From: Phaseolus vulgaris
Lineage: Eukaryota; Streptophyta; Magnoliopsida; Fabales; Fabaceae
Assembly (NCBI RefSeq): GCF_000499845.2
Contig: NC_023749.2
Coordinates: forward strand, 4,621,030 to 4,685,029
DNA length: 64,000 nucleotides
Reading direction: 5' to 3'
Shown one piece after another: positions 25,299 to 41,900 of the stretch. Every line of letters starts with the position of its first letter. Within the stretch, counting starts at the first letter, position 1. The translations under genes were made by a program, and so were the position numbers. The notes under the pieces were generated by a model, which was given only the letters and a program-made list of their open reading frames with translations, had not been told where the DNA came from and searched no databases.

Positions 25299-26001
25299 CT
25301 TTGAACTCATATGATCCAAATGAAAACTTTCAAAATGACACTCCTTATGTTGGACGAACAAAATTTTAATCTATGTGAAGTAATAATTTCAAACTTCAAA
25401 AACAACTTTACATTCCTATAGTAGATGTTGGGTCGATTTTGCCATTTTTTGGCACAAAACACAAATGGAAAAACTAACCACTATTCATTTCCTAATTAAA
25501 TTCACTCGTGTTGGAAGTCTATCCAACAAAGTTCTCCATGTTGTAATTTTCACACTGAGCGTTTTAGACAATCATAATTGTTTGAACCTAGTATTTTCAC
25601 TTTCCTTAACAATATTTGTTACACATTCATAAATTAATTTAATTGAGAACTCACCACCCTCTCATATCTTTGTCTCCTTTACCTTCTTATTCAGTTTTAC
25701 ACAAGACAACGTTCTTAGTAATTCTTCTTGTTGTGCAAGTTCCCAATCAAACATATTTCGTCTCCAGCTTACCTCCAATTCCAATCTGATCCTTCCCACA
25801 CACTTACTTCTCCCACTTTGCGACCTTGATCCAAAGATATTGAATACAACCTAGGAAAAATATATTTAAGATTATTATTACTCACCCATATATCTTCTCA
25901 AAACCTAACTTTATCGCCTGCACCAATTTTCCAACCTACTGCTCTTTGGAACCAACTCACTATTTCCCCTTCCCCACAAACCTAGGATTATTATATATTT
26001 A
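20998..26001. other. Intergenic AT-rich stretch, no gene seen
   Basis: After the RBM48 3' UTR there is about 5 kb of AT-rich DNA without convincing coding potential on either strand. AT microsatellites lie at 23371-23396 and 25268-25296. Confidence 0.5.
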
Positions 26002-26575
26002 TGTACCGGTATGGGCGAGGCCGAGTCCACTTGACCGAGACCAAGGGAAACTGGTCGAGACCTCATAAGACTTGGCCGAGAGACCGAAACCTTAGAAGGC
26101 TTGACCGAGACAATCAAGACCACTGGAATATGGCCGATGGCCGACCCATATCATGATGATTTGGCCGACGGCCGACCCCCATTACAGTTAACGCTCAAAG
26201 CAATGTCAGTGAAGTTAATCTATCATTAGGAATTGGGTAATGCGACCCTAAGCGATATCCACCTAGATAAACAAGCCCAACAAGGTAGGCCCATTAGAAT
26301 AATATAAATAGCACGCATCCCAAGGAGTAAGGTATGTCATTTATTACTGTTCACTTACCTGAGAGCTGAGCACCCGCTTAACTGACTTGAGCGTCGAAGT
26401 GCCTTTGCATGTACCCCCACCATCCGGTGATTCGCTCGACGACCGAGTGCCAACTATCAAAGGATAAGCAAGAGGACGAGAAGAATCACAACTTATCACT
26501 TAGTCATCTGCCCGACCGAAGGAAGGAGAAGAACATTTTAATAGTTATCTAGGTCTCATCTCCCGAGTAGGAACA
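26002..26575 (+). mobile_element. Solo LTR, Ty3/gypsy-like
   Basis: A GC-richer island in AT-rich DNA starts TGTACCGGTATGGGCGAGGC and ends CGAGTAGGAACA, the TG..CA of an LTR. Flanks are ATTTA (25997-26001) and ATTTT (26576-26580), a 4/5 target-site match. Inside are a TATA-like AATATAAATAG near 26302-26312 and the block TTGAGCGTCGAAGTGCCTTT (about 26379-26410) followed by a C-rich GTACCCCCACC run. I associate this block with the R/U5 region of plant gypsy LTRs. No internal retroelement sequence lies beside it, so it is a solo LTR. Confidence 0.65.
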
Positions 26576-27824
26576 ATTTTTATATTTATATATATATATA
26601 TATAAAGGAAAATAATAGATAGAAAATGTGTACATTAAAAAAAAAAAAAAAACCATATTATGTGTTAATGGTTCAATACTATACACACTTAATGGAGTGT
26701 CTTAATTACGTTAATAATGTGAGATTTTGTATACAAAATTTTTTGAATAATAAAGAATTCCTTGTCGTGACCTTGAAGACGAGGCAAAACTCATTAATGA
26801 GAATGACATTTAAGCGTTTGGCGAAGTCTCAAAGAATATAATATAATTACACTATTTCAAGTTGCATATTTTTTTAAGGAAATATTAATTATTTAATTAT
26901 TTTTTTAATTTTTGCATCTACTTTAAAAGAAGTTTTTTAACAACCCACAACAAAAAAAATGGGAAAACACATATGAGAAATTTGTTTTCTTAAAAAACAT
27001 ATTTAAAAATATAGGAAAAATAAGATTTAATTCCGGTTTTTAAATTTAAACTGTGTAAAACTTAGGTCTTATAAGTTTTTTTAATTAAGTTATTATCAAT
27101 ATTCCCATTTTTTAACTTCACTTCAAAATCAACACAAAGTAAATTAGTTTATATAATCTTGCTTATTGGTGTTTTTTTCTTATCAATAATTTTTCTAGAT
27201 TCATTAAACTATATACTCGCTAACTATAGTATTGATCCCACAAGTTTTTTATAGTTTGAAAATCAAATACAACTTTTTTATACAAATTATTTTCTCATGT
27301 ACTTGGAGTGTGTAACAATTACGTCAACCATGAAATACACTTACTATTGTTTAGGAATGAAGATGTGAGTTGGATCATATGAGCCGGTCCGCAGTCTGTG
27401 TGGACGGGTTCACAGATCTAACCTATTTATCCGTCGTCCTATATAACCTACAGTCTGTACAGGTTAGCAGTGAGGCGAGACAGGTTGGCCTACGTAAATA
27501 ATTTTTTTTTTTTTTTTGTAAAAACAATAATACCTCAATCACTTATTATTGCATTGTGACCTTTATTTTATTTTATTTTTAAAAAAAATTGAATTTAATG
27601 TACTAAAAAAATGAATGTTTTATTTTAATCGTCTAAAGAAGTTAATATTAAGAATGTCAGTGAATTTAATTTGAAATAAAATCTTATATTTAAAGTTTGT
27701 TAATAAAAAATAATATAAAAAAAGATTTCAATAAGATACTCATTAAAAAATTAGTTCTTTTCATTAAAATATTTTATAGCAAAACTTTGGTAAGATACAT
27801 TTACATACATTTGTACATATATAA
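26576..27824. other. Intergenic, AT-rich, with an unassigned GC-richer patch
   Basis: No gene is visible. A GC-richer patch at about 27375-27500 (GAGCCGGTCCGCAGTCTGTG and following) stands out from its surroundings. It could be a transposon remnant, but I cannot assign it. Confidence 0.35.
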
Positions 27825-28282
27825 GTTGAAAGGCTCAGATAGTACCTATGATTGGACGTACAATTGCTGACGTGTCAGTAATCTCCTAACTAATTCAAGT
27901 CTCTTTCCTTTAATGTTGATATTCGTTCGATCGAAGGTTACCTAAAAAAGGTACTCCAATGCTCAAGTAAGTGTTATGGTTTAAGAGTGTTGTTTGATTA
28001 AATGGAAAAAACGTACCTTACTATTTATAGTATTAGTTTATGGGTCGTGACTCTGATGGGCCGTATATCAGTTATTATTTTACATGCATCGTGGTCCCCT
28101 ATTATCATGAGAGTTAATCTGTTTTAGCTGGTTTATCGGAGATATTTTCGTATATTTCGGATGCACCTTGACTCATTCAACGCTACTTATAATTATTGTT
28201 ACTTATCGCATCTCTTGTTCTTTGACTTGGACGGTCGGTTACCGAGACCAGGATTGATCTGTCCAGTACCAATCGTTATACA
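27825..28282 (-). mobile_element. Solo LTR remnant, gypsy-like, reverse orientation
   Basis: Read on the minus strand from 28282 it begins TGTATAACGATTGGTACTGG. It carries ACTTGAGCATTGGAGTACCT (around 27950-27975 on the + strand as its complement), the counterpart of the block in the LTR at 26002-26575. TATAA occurs immediately outside both ends (27820-27824 and 28283-28287), a possible target-site duplication, although in AT-rich DNA this is weak evidence. The sense 3' end would be ..CAAC, not CA, so the boundary may be off by a few bases. Confidence 0.5.
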
Positions 28283-30090
28283 TATAAAGGAAAAATAGAT
28301 ATAAAATAAAATTTTCATTATTTTTAATCAAACCTTTTAACAACTTTCATACTTAAATTCCTTTATATTTTATATTAATTAAATAAATTAAAACTGTAAT
28401 AAAATTTTAATTTTTTAACAACAGTATTTTTTATTCATATTTTTTTAAATGTAAAACGAACCAGTAAAATAAACTTACATTATTTAAAAAGGACCAACCT
28501 AATTCATATTTTGTGAACCATAACAAAACTATGGAGGAGAATGAGCCCACATTACCATCCTACTGTGTTTGCAATAAAAATAATATTTTAAAACCACACT
28601 GATAGTAATTGGCTTCTCTCCATTAATTACTTTCATATACTTTTATATTCCATGTATGTAGATATTTATTAGGGTGTTGGGTCGACACATAATGTTATCA
28701 CATGTTTTGTTTCATAGGTTTTTTTTTAAACAATAAATACCCATGTTAAAAGAAATATTATGTTCCTTTTTCTTTTACTGTCTCATGCCACCTATGAAAC
28801 AGGAATAAATGCAATTTTATTAAAATACAAACAATTGCCAAAAAATATAGAAAAGAAATAAAACTACCACATATATATATCGAAAATAATGAAATGAATT
28901 AAAAATAACAATTTAGAAAACTATATCTATAGCAGTTAATGCAGAAACTAATTTTAATTAAAAAAACAACAACTTTTAATACCTTTATGACCTAAGAATA
29001 AAGCCCAATGCATATTTTTATTACATCCTATTTTTATATATAATTAGGTCCGAAATTTTTAGTTGAAGCAAAATAAAGTTATCAATTATATAATTACGTA
29101 CAGAACATTATTTCTAAAACAACACGTATAATAAATTATACAATTAAGTGGGAGAAAGAAAGTGAATTTCTGTTAAAAAATATATAATAAATGTTTTCTC
29201 GCTGTTAATAGAAGGCACTTGTAACGTAAACATGAAAAAAAAACAATTAAATTTGCTGAATTTCTAAGATGATATTACTAATATACTAAGTTTATTGACG
29301 TAATTACTAAAAAAAATTAAATAAAAATTAATTTTAGAAATTAAAAAAATTAATTATTATATTAACTAGATTAGATATTATTTTATAAACTAAAAAAATT
29401 ATTAATTTTAAATTAGTTTCTATTACTAATAAATAATTTTTAAATTAGCACATAACTACCGATTTCGTTTATCAATTATCTAAATTTTAAATTTAAATTA
29501 GATAATAATTTAAAAACTATTTTTCAATAATAGAAAATAATTTTAAAATAATAATTTTTTTTATTTAAAATGATATCTAGTTTAATAATATATCAATTAA
29601 TTATTTTTTTTTCTCTAAAATTTTTATTTAATAAATTTTTTTAATGTATAAAATATGAATACTCTTATTCTAAAATAGTTAAATTCATATTAAAAGAACA
29701 TTATTAAAAATTGAATATTATTTAAATAAGAAACACACATTATTATCAATGTCAACTACTGAAATATTGATACAATAGAGAAAGTGTTGGATTGAAATTT
29801 GTTTATAGTGTAGTTCTAACAGCTAAAAATAGTAATAAGAACATTAGAATTGCATTGAAAAAAGTGGGAGTAACATTTTAAATATTTTTCATTTGTAATT
29901 CATCAATGCTTTAAAACACTCACCAACATTATCTAAAACACTTTTTGATGATGTTTTTCTTAGAAAATTAATTTTTTGTTGTGATTGGATAAATAATGAA
30001 GAACGTGAATCTTGTTTTTTTAGGTAGCCGACACACCATTACCATGTTCTCAACACCGGCGTTACCCCTGCACATGCAGAGTCTTGCATT
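28283..30090. other. Intergenic, very AT-rich
   Basis: About 1.8 kb of AT-rich, low-complexity DNA, with no coding or RNA signal that I can support. Confidence 0.4.
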
Positions 30091-30095
30091 CACCC

Positions 30096-30104
30096 TTTAT
30101 AAAA
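30096..30104 (+). promoter_or_regulatory. Candidate TATA box for the DUF936 gene
   Basis: TTTATAAAA stands in a less AT-rich stretch, followed by about 1 kb of leader-like sequence before the ATG at 31182. The leader would contain several upstream ATGs unless an intron removes them. The call rests on the motif alone. Confidence 0.3.
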
Positions 30105-31181
30105 TTGGAATCTTTCTTTGAAAAGCTCTCACCTTGCTCATAATTAAAGAGAAAAACAATAAAAACACATAAAAAAGTATAGTAATTGAAGCTCTGAGAG
30201 GTTCCCCTTTATCCCTTTTTTTATTGATTTGAGGAAAGTAGCCTTCTTTGTTGTGTGTGTGATTCAGTAACTGAGCCAAAACTAAAGTGGGTCAAGTTCA
30301 GGTTTCTTATTCTTGTATCCATTGATGTGCATGTGTGTTTAGATGTATCTGTCAGACACTGACAGCTCTTTTCATATCAATCATGCAATAAGCATGGTGC
30401 CAATTATACCCCCTTACCTATTTTCCTTAAAACCTTTTAAGGCTTTTATCTAAATCTCACATCATTCTCCAACATGACACAGAGCCAATAAAGGTAGCTT
30501 CCACAAAAGAATTGTGTTTTTATGGCTTCTAAATTTTACTTCTTGGTTTAGTGTGGTGTGGACAACCAAAACTGTTATTATTGCTGTGAAATGTACAAGA
30601 CACTGATTCCAAACCATTTCCAAAGGAGAAATAATTCTCCCATTTCTGGACTTCACATATTTGTCACCGTCTAGCTTGTGTTTCTAGGAAGGTGGGTGGG
30701 TTCTCCTTCTCATGTCCAAGCTGTACTACCACCCAATGATACTAACCAGGATAGAAAATCTCTTCATCCTCTGGTTGGGGAATTCTTTTTGATAGCTTAT
30801 TGGTGTCTTATTTGTTGTTTTGTGTCCTTTTCTAGTATTAAAAATTGCTACCAAAGCCTATGCTTTTTTTCTTCTTCCCTTTCCAAAATCTGAAATATTT
30901 CTCAATTTATTCAATTTACTCTTTACTTGGATTTGGATAGCCTATGATTGCGACTTTATTGCAAGATTTCCCTCTCTGCGATTGTAGAATCCCCCGAAGG
31001 CATCGCAGCATTTATTGTTTCAGTTCAGATTTGGCATTCCATCAGTTGCAAGTTTGCTTAGAAAACGTCTAAAATTCTGCATTTTCATTGCAAAACGCTT
31101 CCTTGTTTTTTTCCCGGTGTTTAAAGCCCCATTTAGGTATTAAGAGAGTGATGCATATTGAAGCTGCCAGAACAACAAAAG

Positions 31182-35284
<4,103 letters not shown>

Positions 35285-36683
35285 TGAATAGGTACATAGC
35301 TTAGCTTAAGGATATGCATTGTTTATGGTGGCATGGGAGGATATTTAGTCACCAGAAGAACTCAACAAAGTTTCTCTCCTTTCACTCATTTTTTTGTACA
35401 TAGATCCTGCAAGTGTTTTGAGGTGTAGAATATGAAGTGTTAATTGTTTATGCGGGAAGTAGCCATTGTTATCTGTGAGAATTTTCTTTTTCTTTTACTA
35501 AGTTATTGCTCATATGAAACTACACAAATTGAAACAGTAGACAGATATAAGGAGTGAGAATAACAATAGTAATATTCCTATTATTCAATTTATTTTATTA
35601 TTCCATTAACTAAATATTTACTTTTGAAATATTAATTTATTTTATTATTTAAATATTAAATAATTATTCTAAAAAGGTTTAATTAAATTTTATATCTCTC
35701 ATAAAATTGAATATTTTAATTGAGTTTCTATTATTAAAAAAATCTACAAAGTATTAAAAAAAATCAATTATCTGTCATTTGATTTTTTGTTGTTAATTGG
35801 GGTAACATAATTTTTACTTTTGTACATTCATTATTTACGTGTCTTAAAATTCCTCATAAATTTCTATATTTTTATTGAAAAAAATTGTTTTATTGAATGT
35901 CCAAAACTTCTATATTATTCAATTGAGTGTGTAGTTAGTTGGGAGTGTCATGAACTAATTGTATTTAATAAATGTCATTATTGTGTCTCCACAATTTAAT
36001 TTTTATTTTAATATTTAATTTATAAAATAAAACAATGTCATTACAAACTATGACTCTAAGTGATCACCAGTACTAAATTGACAAATATAGAGTTTTGATA
36101 TTAATAAAAAAAAGATTAAATAAACATTCAATTGAAAATACCTAAATATATGAGAAATATAATTTAAGTAATGATGATACAAACTAAGAGTCATGTCACC
36201 CTTAATGAAATTAAATAATAAAACTCAATTCAAAATATCTAAATTTAATTAAATCTTCTAAAAAATATAACAAAAATAAAATAAAAACTGTAACTATTTC
36301 AATTCAATCTCAACTTAAAAAGTACATGCAATACAAGAATTCAAGAGTCAACCTAATATGAATTTTTTTGATAGGAGTGAGTGATGGGTTTATGAATGTA
36401 GAATTGTTTGCAATTTAAGTGTCATGGATCCAACCCTAAGGTGAGTGAAGTACCATTCAATCTAAACAACATTTTACAAGTTAGTAATATTTTAAAAATT
36501 AAATAAAAGTTAATAAATATTTAATAAGCAATGTTAATTTATTAAGGTAGTTAAATATGTTTTTCTCTAAAAAAAAGGTTTTCTTAGTACCATTTTGTTT
36601 CTTCCTATATAAAAGAAGTTCTCTTTGGGTTTAAAAGAATATATTAAATGAAATTATTACAAAAGCTTTGTGAGTAATGATTT
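35285..36683. other. Intergenic AT-rich DNA
   Basis: 3' UTR of the DUF936 gene followed by about 1 kb of AT-rich sequence without coding potential. Confidence 0.4.
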
Positions 36684-37919
36684 GTTTGGATTAGAGATTG
36701 TGGGTGAGTGAAAAGTTGAGGGTGTGGGTGAGTGGAAATGTGAAGAAAGTGTGGAGAAAGTTGAGGAGAAAGTTGAGGGTGTTTGGATTAGGAGATGTTA
36801 GAGTGGATTATTGAGAAGTGTGAATGATATGATAGTTGTGAGAGTATTTTAATATATTTTGAATAGTGTAAATTGTAAGATTACAAATTTATCCTTGTAT
36901 ATAAATAAATAGGAAAATGAAATATTAATTAGTTTAAAGATATTTAAGTTAATTAAAATAATTAATATTATATTATTTAATTTATATTACATTATATATA
37001 ATAATAAAATATACTTTTGTCATGTGTGTAAAAAAATAATAAAGAAATAATTATTACTTTTATACATAATTTTCATAATTAAAATAATTGTAAGTTTCAA
37101 TTATAACTTAAAAAATAATATAAAATTGAAATGAATTAAAAAAAATAGAATATAGAAATGAAATATGAATTCTTCGTTTATAATTTTATTAATTGAAAAT
37201 ATTTGTATTAGTAAAATTTTGTTGGTAGATAATTATAATGTTATTAATGATTATTTAATAAATATTATGTTATATAAATATATAATTATTGTTAATTATG
37301 ATTTTGATTACTATTTTCAATTAATAATATAATTACTAATATAATTACTATTTTTCAATTAATAATTTTGATTTTAATTATGATTTTGATTACTAATATA
37401 ATTACTATTAATTATGATATTAATTATCAAAAAACATAAAATCATAAATCTGAAAAATTAGAACCATAATCGATTATCAACCCAGTGCAAAATACGACAT
37501 AATCGATTATCCAAATCTTTATGGCACATAATCGATTATGCTTCCAGTGCAAAAACGACCATAATCGATTATCTCATGATTTTTTTTTTTACAGATAATC
37601 GATTATGTGATGAACATAATCGATTATCAACTATTTTTTTTTCTAGATAATCGATTATTGCATACATTCATTTTCAGTGATAATCGATTAAGAGTGAAAC
37701 TAAACTCACACACAGCTCACCTGAGGTCACAAACGAAGAACAAGCCCCCTCCAAGCTCTCTATGTATGTGCTCTACTTTGTGAGGTTTCTGAGCTTGGTA
37801 ACCACATATATATTGTTGGAGTTTTTTATTACGCTCACCCTCTCATTTCTCTTCACTTCTCAAAAGACCATCATTTTGGCCAACTTCCTTCTCACCCTCA
37901 CCCATCTACACATCCAAAC
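36684..37919. mobile_element. Non-autonomous TIR element
   Basis: The left end begins GTTTGGATTAGAGATTGTGG then GTGAG. The right end read on the minus strand begins GTTTGGATGTGTAGATGGGT then GAG, an imperfect inverted repeat that continues into GAGGGTG runs on both sides. The GTTTGGATTAG start is repeated internally near 36781. The core is AT-rich without any frame. The right third carries eight ATAATCGATTAT palindromes (separate entry). I see no clear target-site duplication. Confidence 0.55.
37466..37691. repeat. Cluster of eight ATAATCGATTAT palindromes
   Basis: The perfect 12-bp palindrome ATAATCGATTAT occurs at 37466, 37499, 37528, 37561, 37595, 37616 and 37647, with an 11/12 copy at 37680. 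Spacing is 21-34 bp. The intervening sequences partly repeat (CCAGTGCAAAA twice, poly-T runs twice). Such regular spacing of a perfect palindrome would not be expected by chance even in AT-rich DNA. Confidence 0.9.
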
Positions 37920-38942
37920 GTGGTAACACCCAACATCCGTCTGCGGCTACAGTGCCACCCCCAATTCAAACAGGGGCTAAAAGTTCTAAAGACAACCTTT
38001 ATTAGAATAATTTTAATTTATTTAAAACAATCTTATCTTAAAGCTCATGGATTTTTTTTTTCCACATGTTCATAACAAAAGATATACTGTGTAAAAATAT
38101 AGGTCTGAAAATTAAAACCAAAAAAAAGCTGTATTTAATAATAGGAGAGTGAATAAAAAATAGTATTGTAAAATTTCAAAAATTATTCTTACTGAAATGA
38201 AATAGAAATAGACAGCATAAAATCATGTAATTTTGAAAGTTTATTCATTGGCTAGATTGTGAAATAAGGTTGGTTTTAACTGGGAATTGCAGGTTTAACC
38301 CAGTCATGTTTTATTTTATTTTAAATATTTTTTTTATCAATTTTAATCAACACAATAGTAATAATCAATTATAATTTATTTCAAGATGTAAAAGATCAAC
38401 ATTGAAGTAACACAATTAACTATGGAGATACCTTTAAATTAGCAAAAGCACATAACTTTAACCATTTGCACTTTTAAACATTTGCAGAAAAAAAAGGAGT
38501 TTGATATTAATAGTTTAAAAAGTACAAAAAAACAATGCTTTTAGCAGATATTAATAGCAATACAAAAGATAAATGTCACAACCAATTAAGACAAGTTGTT
38601 TTAATTTAATAAATAATCTTAAATATAAGTAAAATAATATTGAAGTTAAATAAAACTACTTCTTATTAAATAACTTATAATTTATTTATAGAAACGTCTA
38701 ACTTATAAATTATTTTTAATTCATTCTTATAAACTTTAGTGAAAATTATTAATATTCGGAGTGAGAATATATTCATAAATAGTTTTCTTTTGCAATAAAT
38801 GAATAAATTTGAAGGACAGTGTTCTAGAAAGTACCACTCCTCCAGCGTCGGAATTTTAAATTCGTTTGTGGCAACTCAGTTCAACTCAGCACTCTAAGCT
38901 GAAATCTGAAGCAACTTTGTTGCCATTGCAGTGAGGAATGAG
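37920..38942. other. Intergenic; promoter and leader of CRT3
   Basis: AT-rich to about 38810, then a shift to mixed composition that probably marks the CRT3 promoter and leader. No gene is visible. Confidence 0.4.
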
Positions 38943-41900
38943 ATGGCCAATGGCAACACTACCCACTTCTTCAAGCTCTTCCTTTTCCTTCTGATTCTTC
39001 ACTCTGCACTTGCTGAGATTTTCTTCGAAGAGAGATTCGAAGGTAATCGTTGAAATCTTCATCCTCCACTTCACCTCAGATTCCACGGTTTTCGGAAATT
39101 TTTTACTTTGTTGATTGATTGTTTCAGATGGATGGAAGAGCCGTTGGGTGTTATCGGACTGGAAAAGGAGTGAGGGGAAAGCAGGTACCTTCAAGCACAC
39201 AGCAGGGAAATGGTCTGGAGATCCTGATGACAAAGGTATTCATTCTTGTTATCTCACATCTCGACTAGAAATTAGGATATTTCGTTGTATATAAGTGCGT
39301 GCAAATCTCATAAACAAATTTTATGGATTGAGTTAGGCTTAAGATTCACTTTGTAATATGGTATCAAAATCATTTAAAGTCTATCTTAGCGAGTATTTGT
39401 TGGATTTATCAAGCTACCACTTATCGGACCATCCATAATATGTTATTTCACGTACGAGCTGTCACTCTCGGGTGTGAGGAGTGTGTTAGAGATCTCACAT
39501 CGACTAGAGATTAAGACATTTAATTGTATATAAGTGAGTGCAAACCTTAACTTATGAAATGATTTTATGGGATTGAGTTATGCATAAAGTCCACTTTGTA
39601 ATAATTCTTTAATTCATTAATCTTACATGTCCCACATTGATTAGAATAATAAACTATTTCACATACTAATGACCTATTAGGACGATCTTGACCTCTAACA
39701 GGGAAAATATGAAGACAAAATTTGAAATTTATATCTCTTAATTAACTTATACACAAGTTAAAAATTAAAAAAAAATTAATTGTATTATTATTGTTTTGAT
39801 GATGATGATGAATGTTTTTTTTTTTTTTTTCAGGTCTTCAGACATATAACGATGCCAAGCATTTTGCCATATCTGCGAAGATACCGGAGTTTAACAACAA
39901 GGACAGAACCCTTGTGGTGCAGTATTCCATTAGGCTTGAGCAGGACATTGAATGTGGTGGCGGTTACATCAAACTTCTCTCTGGTTATGTCAATCAGAAG
40001 AAGTTTGGTGGTGATACCCCTTATAGGTCTGTCCGTCAATTTCTCATGTTATGTTTTAGAAGATGTATGCTTGGTAGCTTGTTACAAATAGAAGATGAAC
40101 TTCTTTATAAATGGACTAAATTTTATACTGTATCAAGAAATGTTAACAGCACGCTTTCAATGTTTGGTTCATATTTATTAGGACATGAGAAATTATGGGT
40201 GAGACTTCACTTGTTAGATAGAGGGTGGGACCCAGGTTTTTTTGTGAGTTTTTAATAAATTTTAGTTAACAAAAAAATGTGCTAGAAAGAGTATATTTGA
40301 ACGTATTTTTTTATGTTAGTTATATAGATTAAGTTTAAATAATTTTTTTGTAAGGAATTTGTGTAGAAGAACAATAATATGAAAAAGAGACATAATTTTC
40401 TTTTATAAGGTAAAAGTAACTTGTGGAATAACTAAATGGGGCAATTTCTGTAAATTATTCGGTGGATAAGTTGATTTTAACTTTTGAGAGAAACTTATTT
40501 CATTTTACTTTCTTAATTTCTTCCCTAGTAAGAGCTTGAAGAGGAATTTATCCAAACAGCTTACTCCTGCATTTGTTTGCTATTTCTTTAACACATTTAA
40601 ATGTTTCTCTTTTTATTCCCCCACTTGATTTTATTGAAGTGAGGCGTCTTGTTGTTTGATGTTGTAGAAACATGCGCTTCAGTGTTCTATTTAATCTGTC
40701 GCTGTGCTGACGAGTAGAGTGAACTGATTGTCTTGCTTGATGCAGTTTGATGTTTGGACCAGATATATGCGGTACACAAACTAAGAAGCTCCATCTTATA
40801 CTATCATACCAGGGGCAGAATTACCCTATTACAAAGGAACTGCAATGTGAAACGGATAAATTGACTCATTTCTATACATTTATTCTAAGGCCTGATGCCT
40901 CTTATAGTATCCTTGTTGATAACCGGGAAAGAGATTCGGGAAGCATGTATACAGATTGGGACATCCTTCCTCCAAGGAAAATCAAGGATGTCAAAGCAAA
41001 AAAGGTACAACTATGGGACTGGACTTGTTTGAATGGAGAATATTTGTAATTACCTTTCTAAGTATATGAGCTGCATTGTTATTGTTATTAGTTAATAATT
41101 TCTGGGGCTTCAACGGTCATACATTAAAAAACAACTTAAACATTCATTCTATAGGGTTCTTTAATTGATATAGGAAACACTTTGGTTCTTTTGGTATATT
41201 TTACATCTTTTATCAATCAATTTTCTTTCATCTGAAACATTTTATTTTCACTTTTGCAGCCAGCAGACTGGGATGATAGAGAGTACATTGAAGATCCTGA
41301 TGGGGTCAAACCAGAGGTACTATTTGCCCCCCTTTTCACTATCATCCTCTTCTGGTAACTTGAAATTCTTCATCAAGTTTTCCAAACACCTTCACCTTTA
41401 CATGTAGCATTTGCATTTACACGAAAAGCCTTCACAATCACCTTTTTAGGAATTTATGTAGTGGTATGCATTTTCCATTTCACTGAGTTTAATGTCCACA
41501 TGAACAGTAGATAATATCTGCTAAGTGTTTTAAGTTGCGATTGGTCAATTACTTTGCAACTAAATTTCATCCGTGCAACCGCAACCACTTTGCAGTTTAG
41601 AACACTGTCTGCTACAAGTGGCTGGGCTATTAGCAAAATTCTGTTTATTTTGTATTGAAGATGTTTCCAGTGTCAACAACAAAAAAATCAATTGCTTTTT
41701 GTTTTATTAATTACTCTTTTAAGTCTCATCAGGCATCATAAATGGTATCAAACTTTTTCAGATACTTCTTGTCTTTCTCTCAGTCCCCTGTTACAAGTAT
41801 TAGATTATTTATTTGAAGTGGTTGATTCTAATAATGATGGAACATCAACTTGACAATTAAATTCCAATGAAATTTTTTTAGCCAACCTCTGCTTGAAAGG

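Noticed and set aside
31158..31181. Upstream extension of the DUF936 frame.
   Set aside because: The extension begins at a TTG, not an ATG; the family N-terminus [10 protein letters not shown] starts at 31182.
39812..40255. A 147-codon frame over CRT3 exon 3 as a separate small gene.
   Set aside because: It is exon 3 of CRT3 with read-through into the flanking introns; the splice donor at 40027 restores the calreticulin frame.
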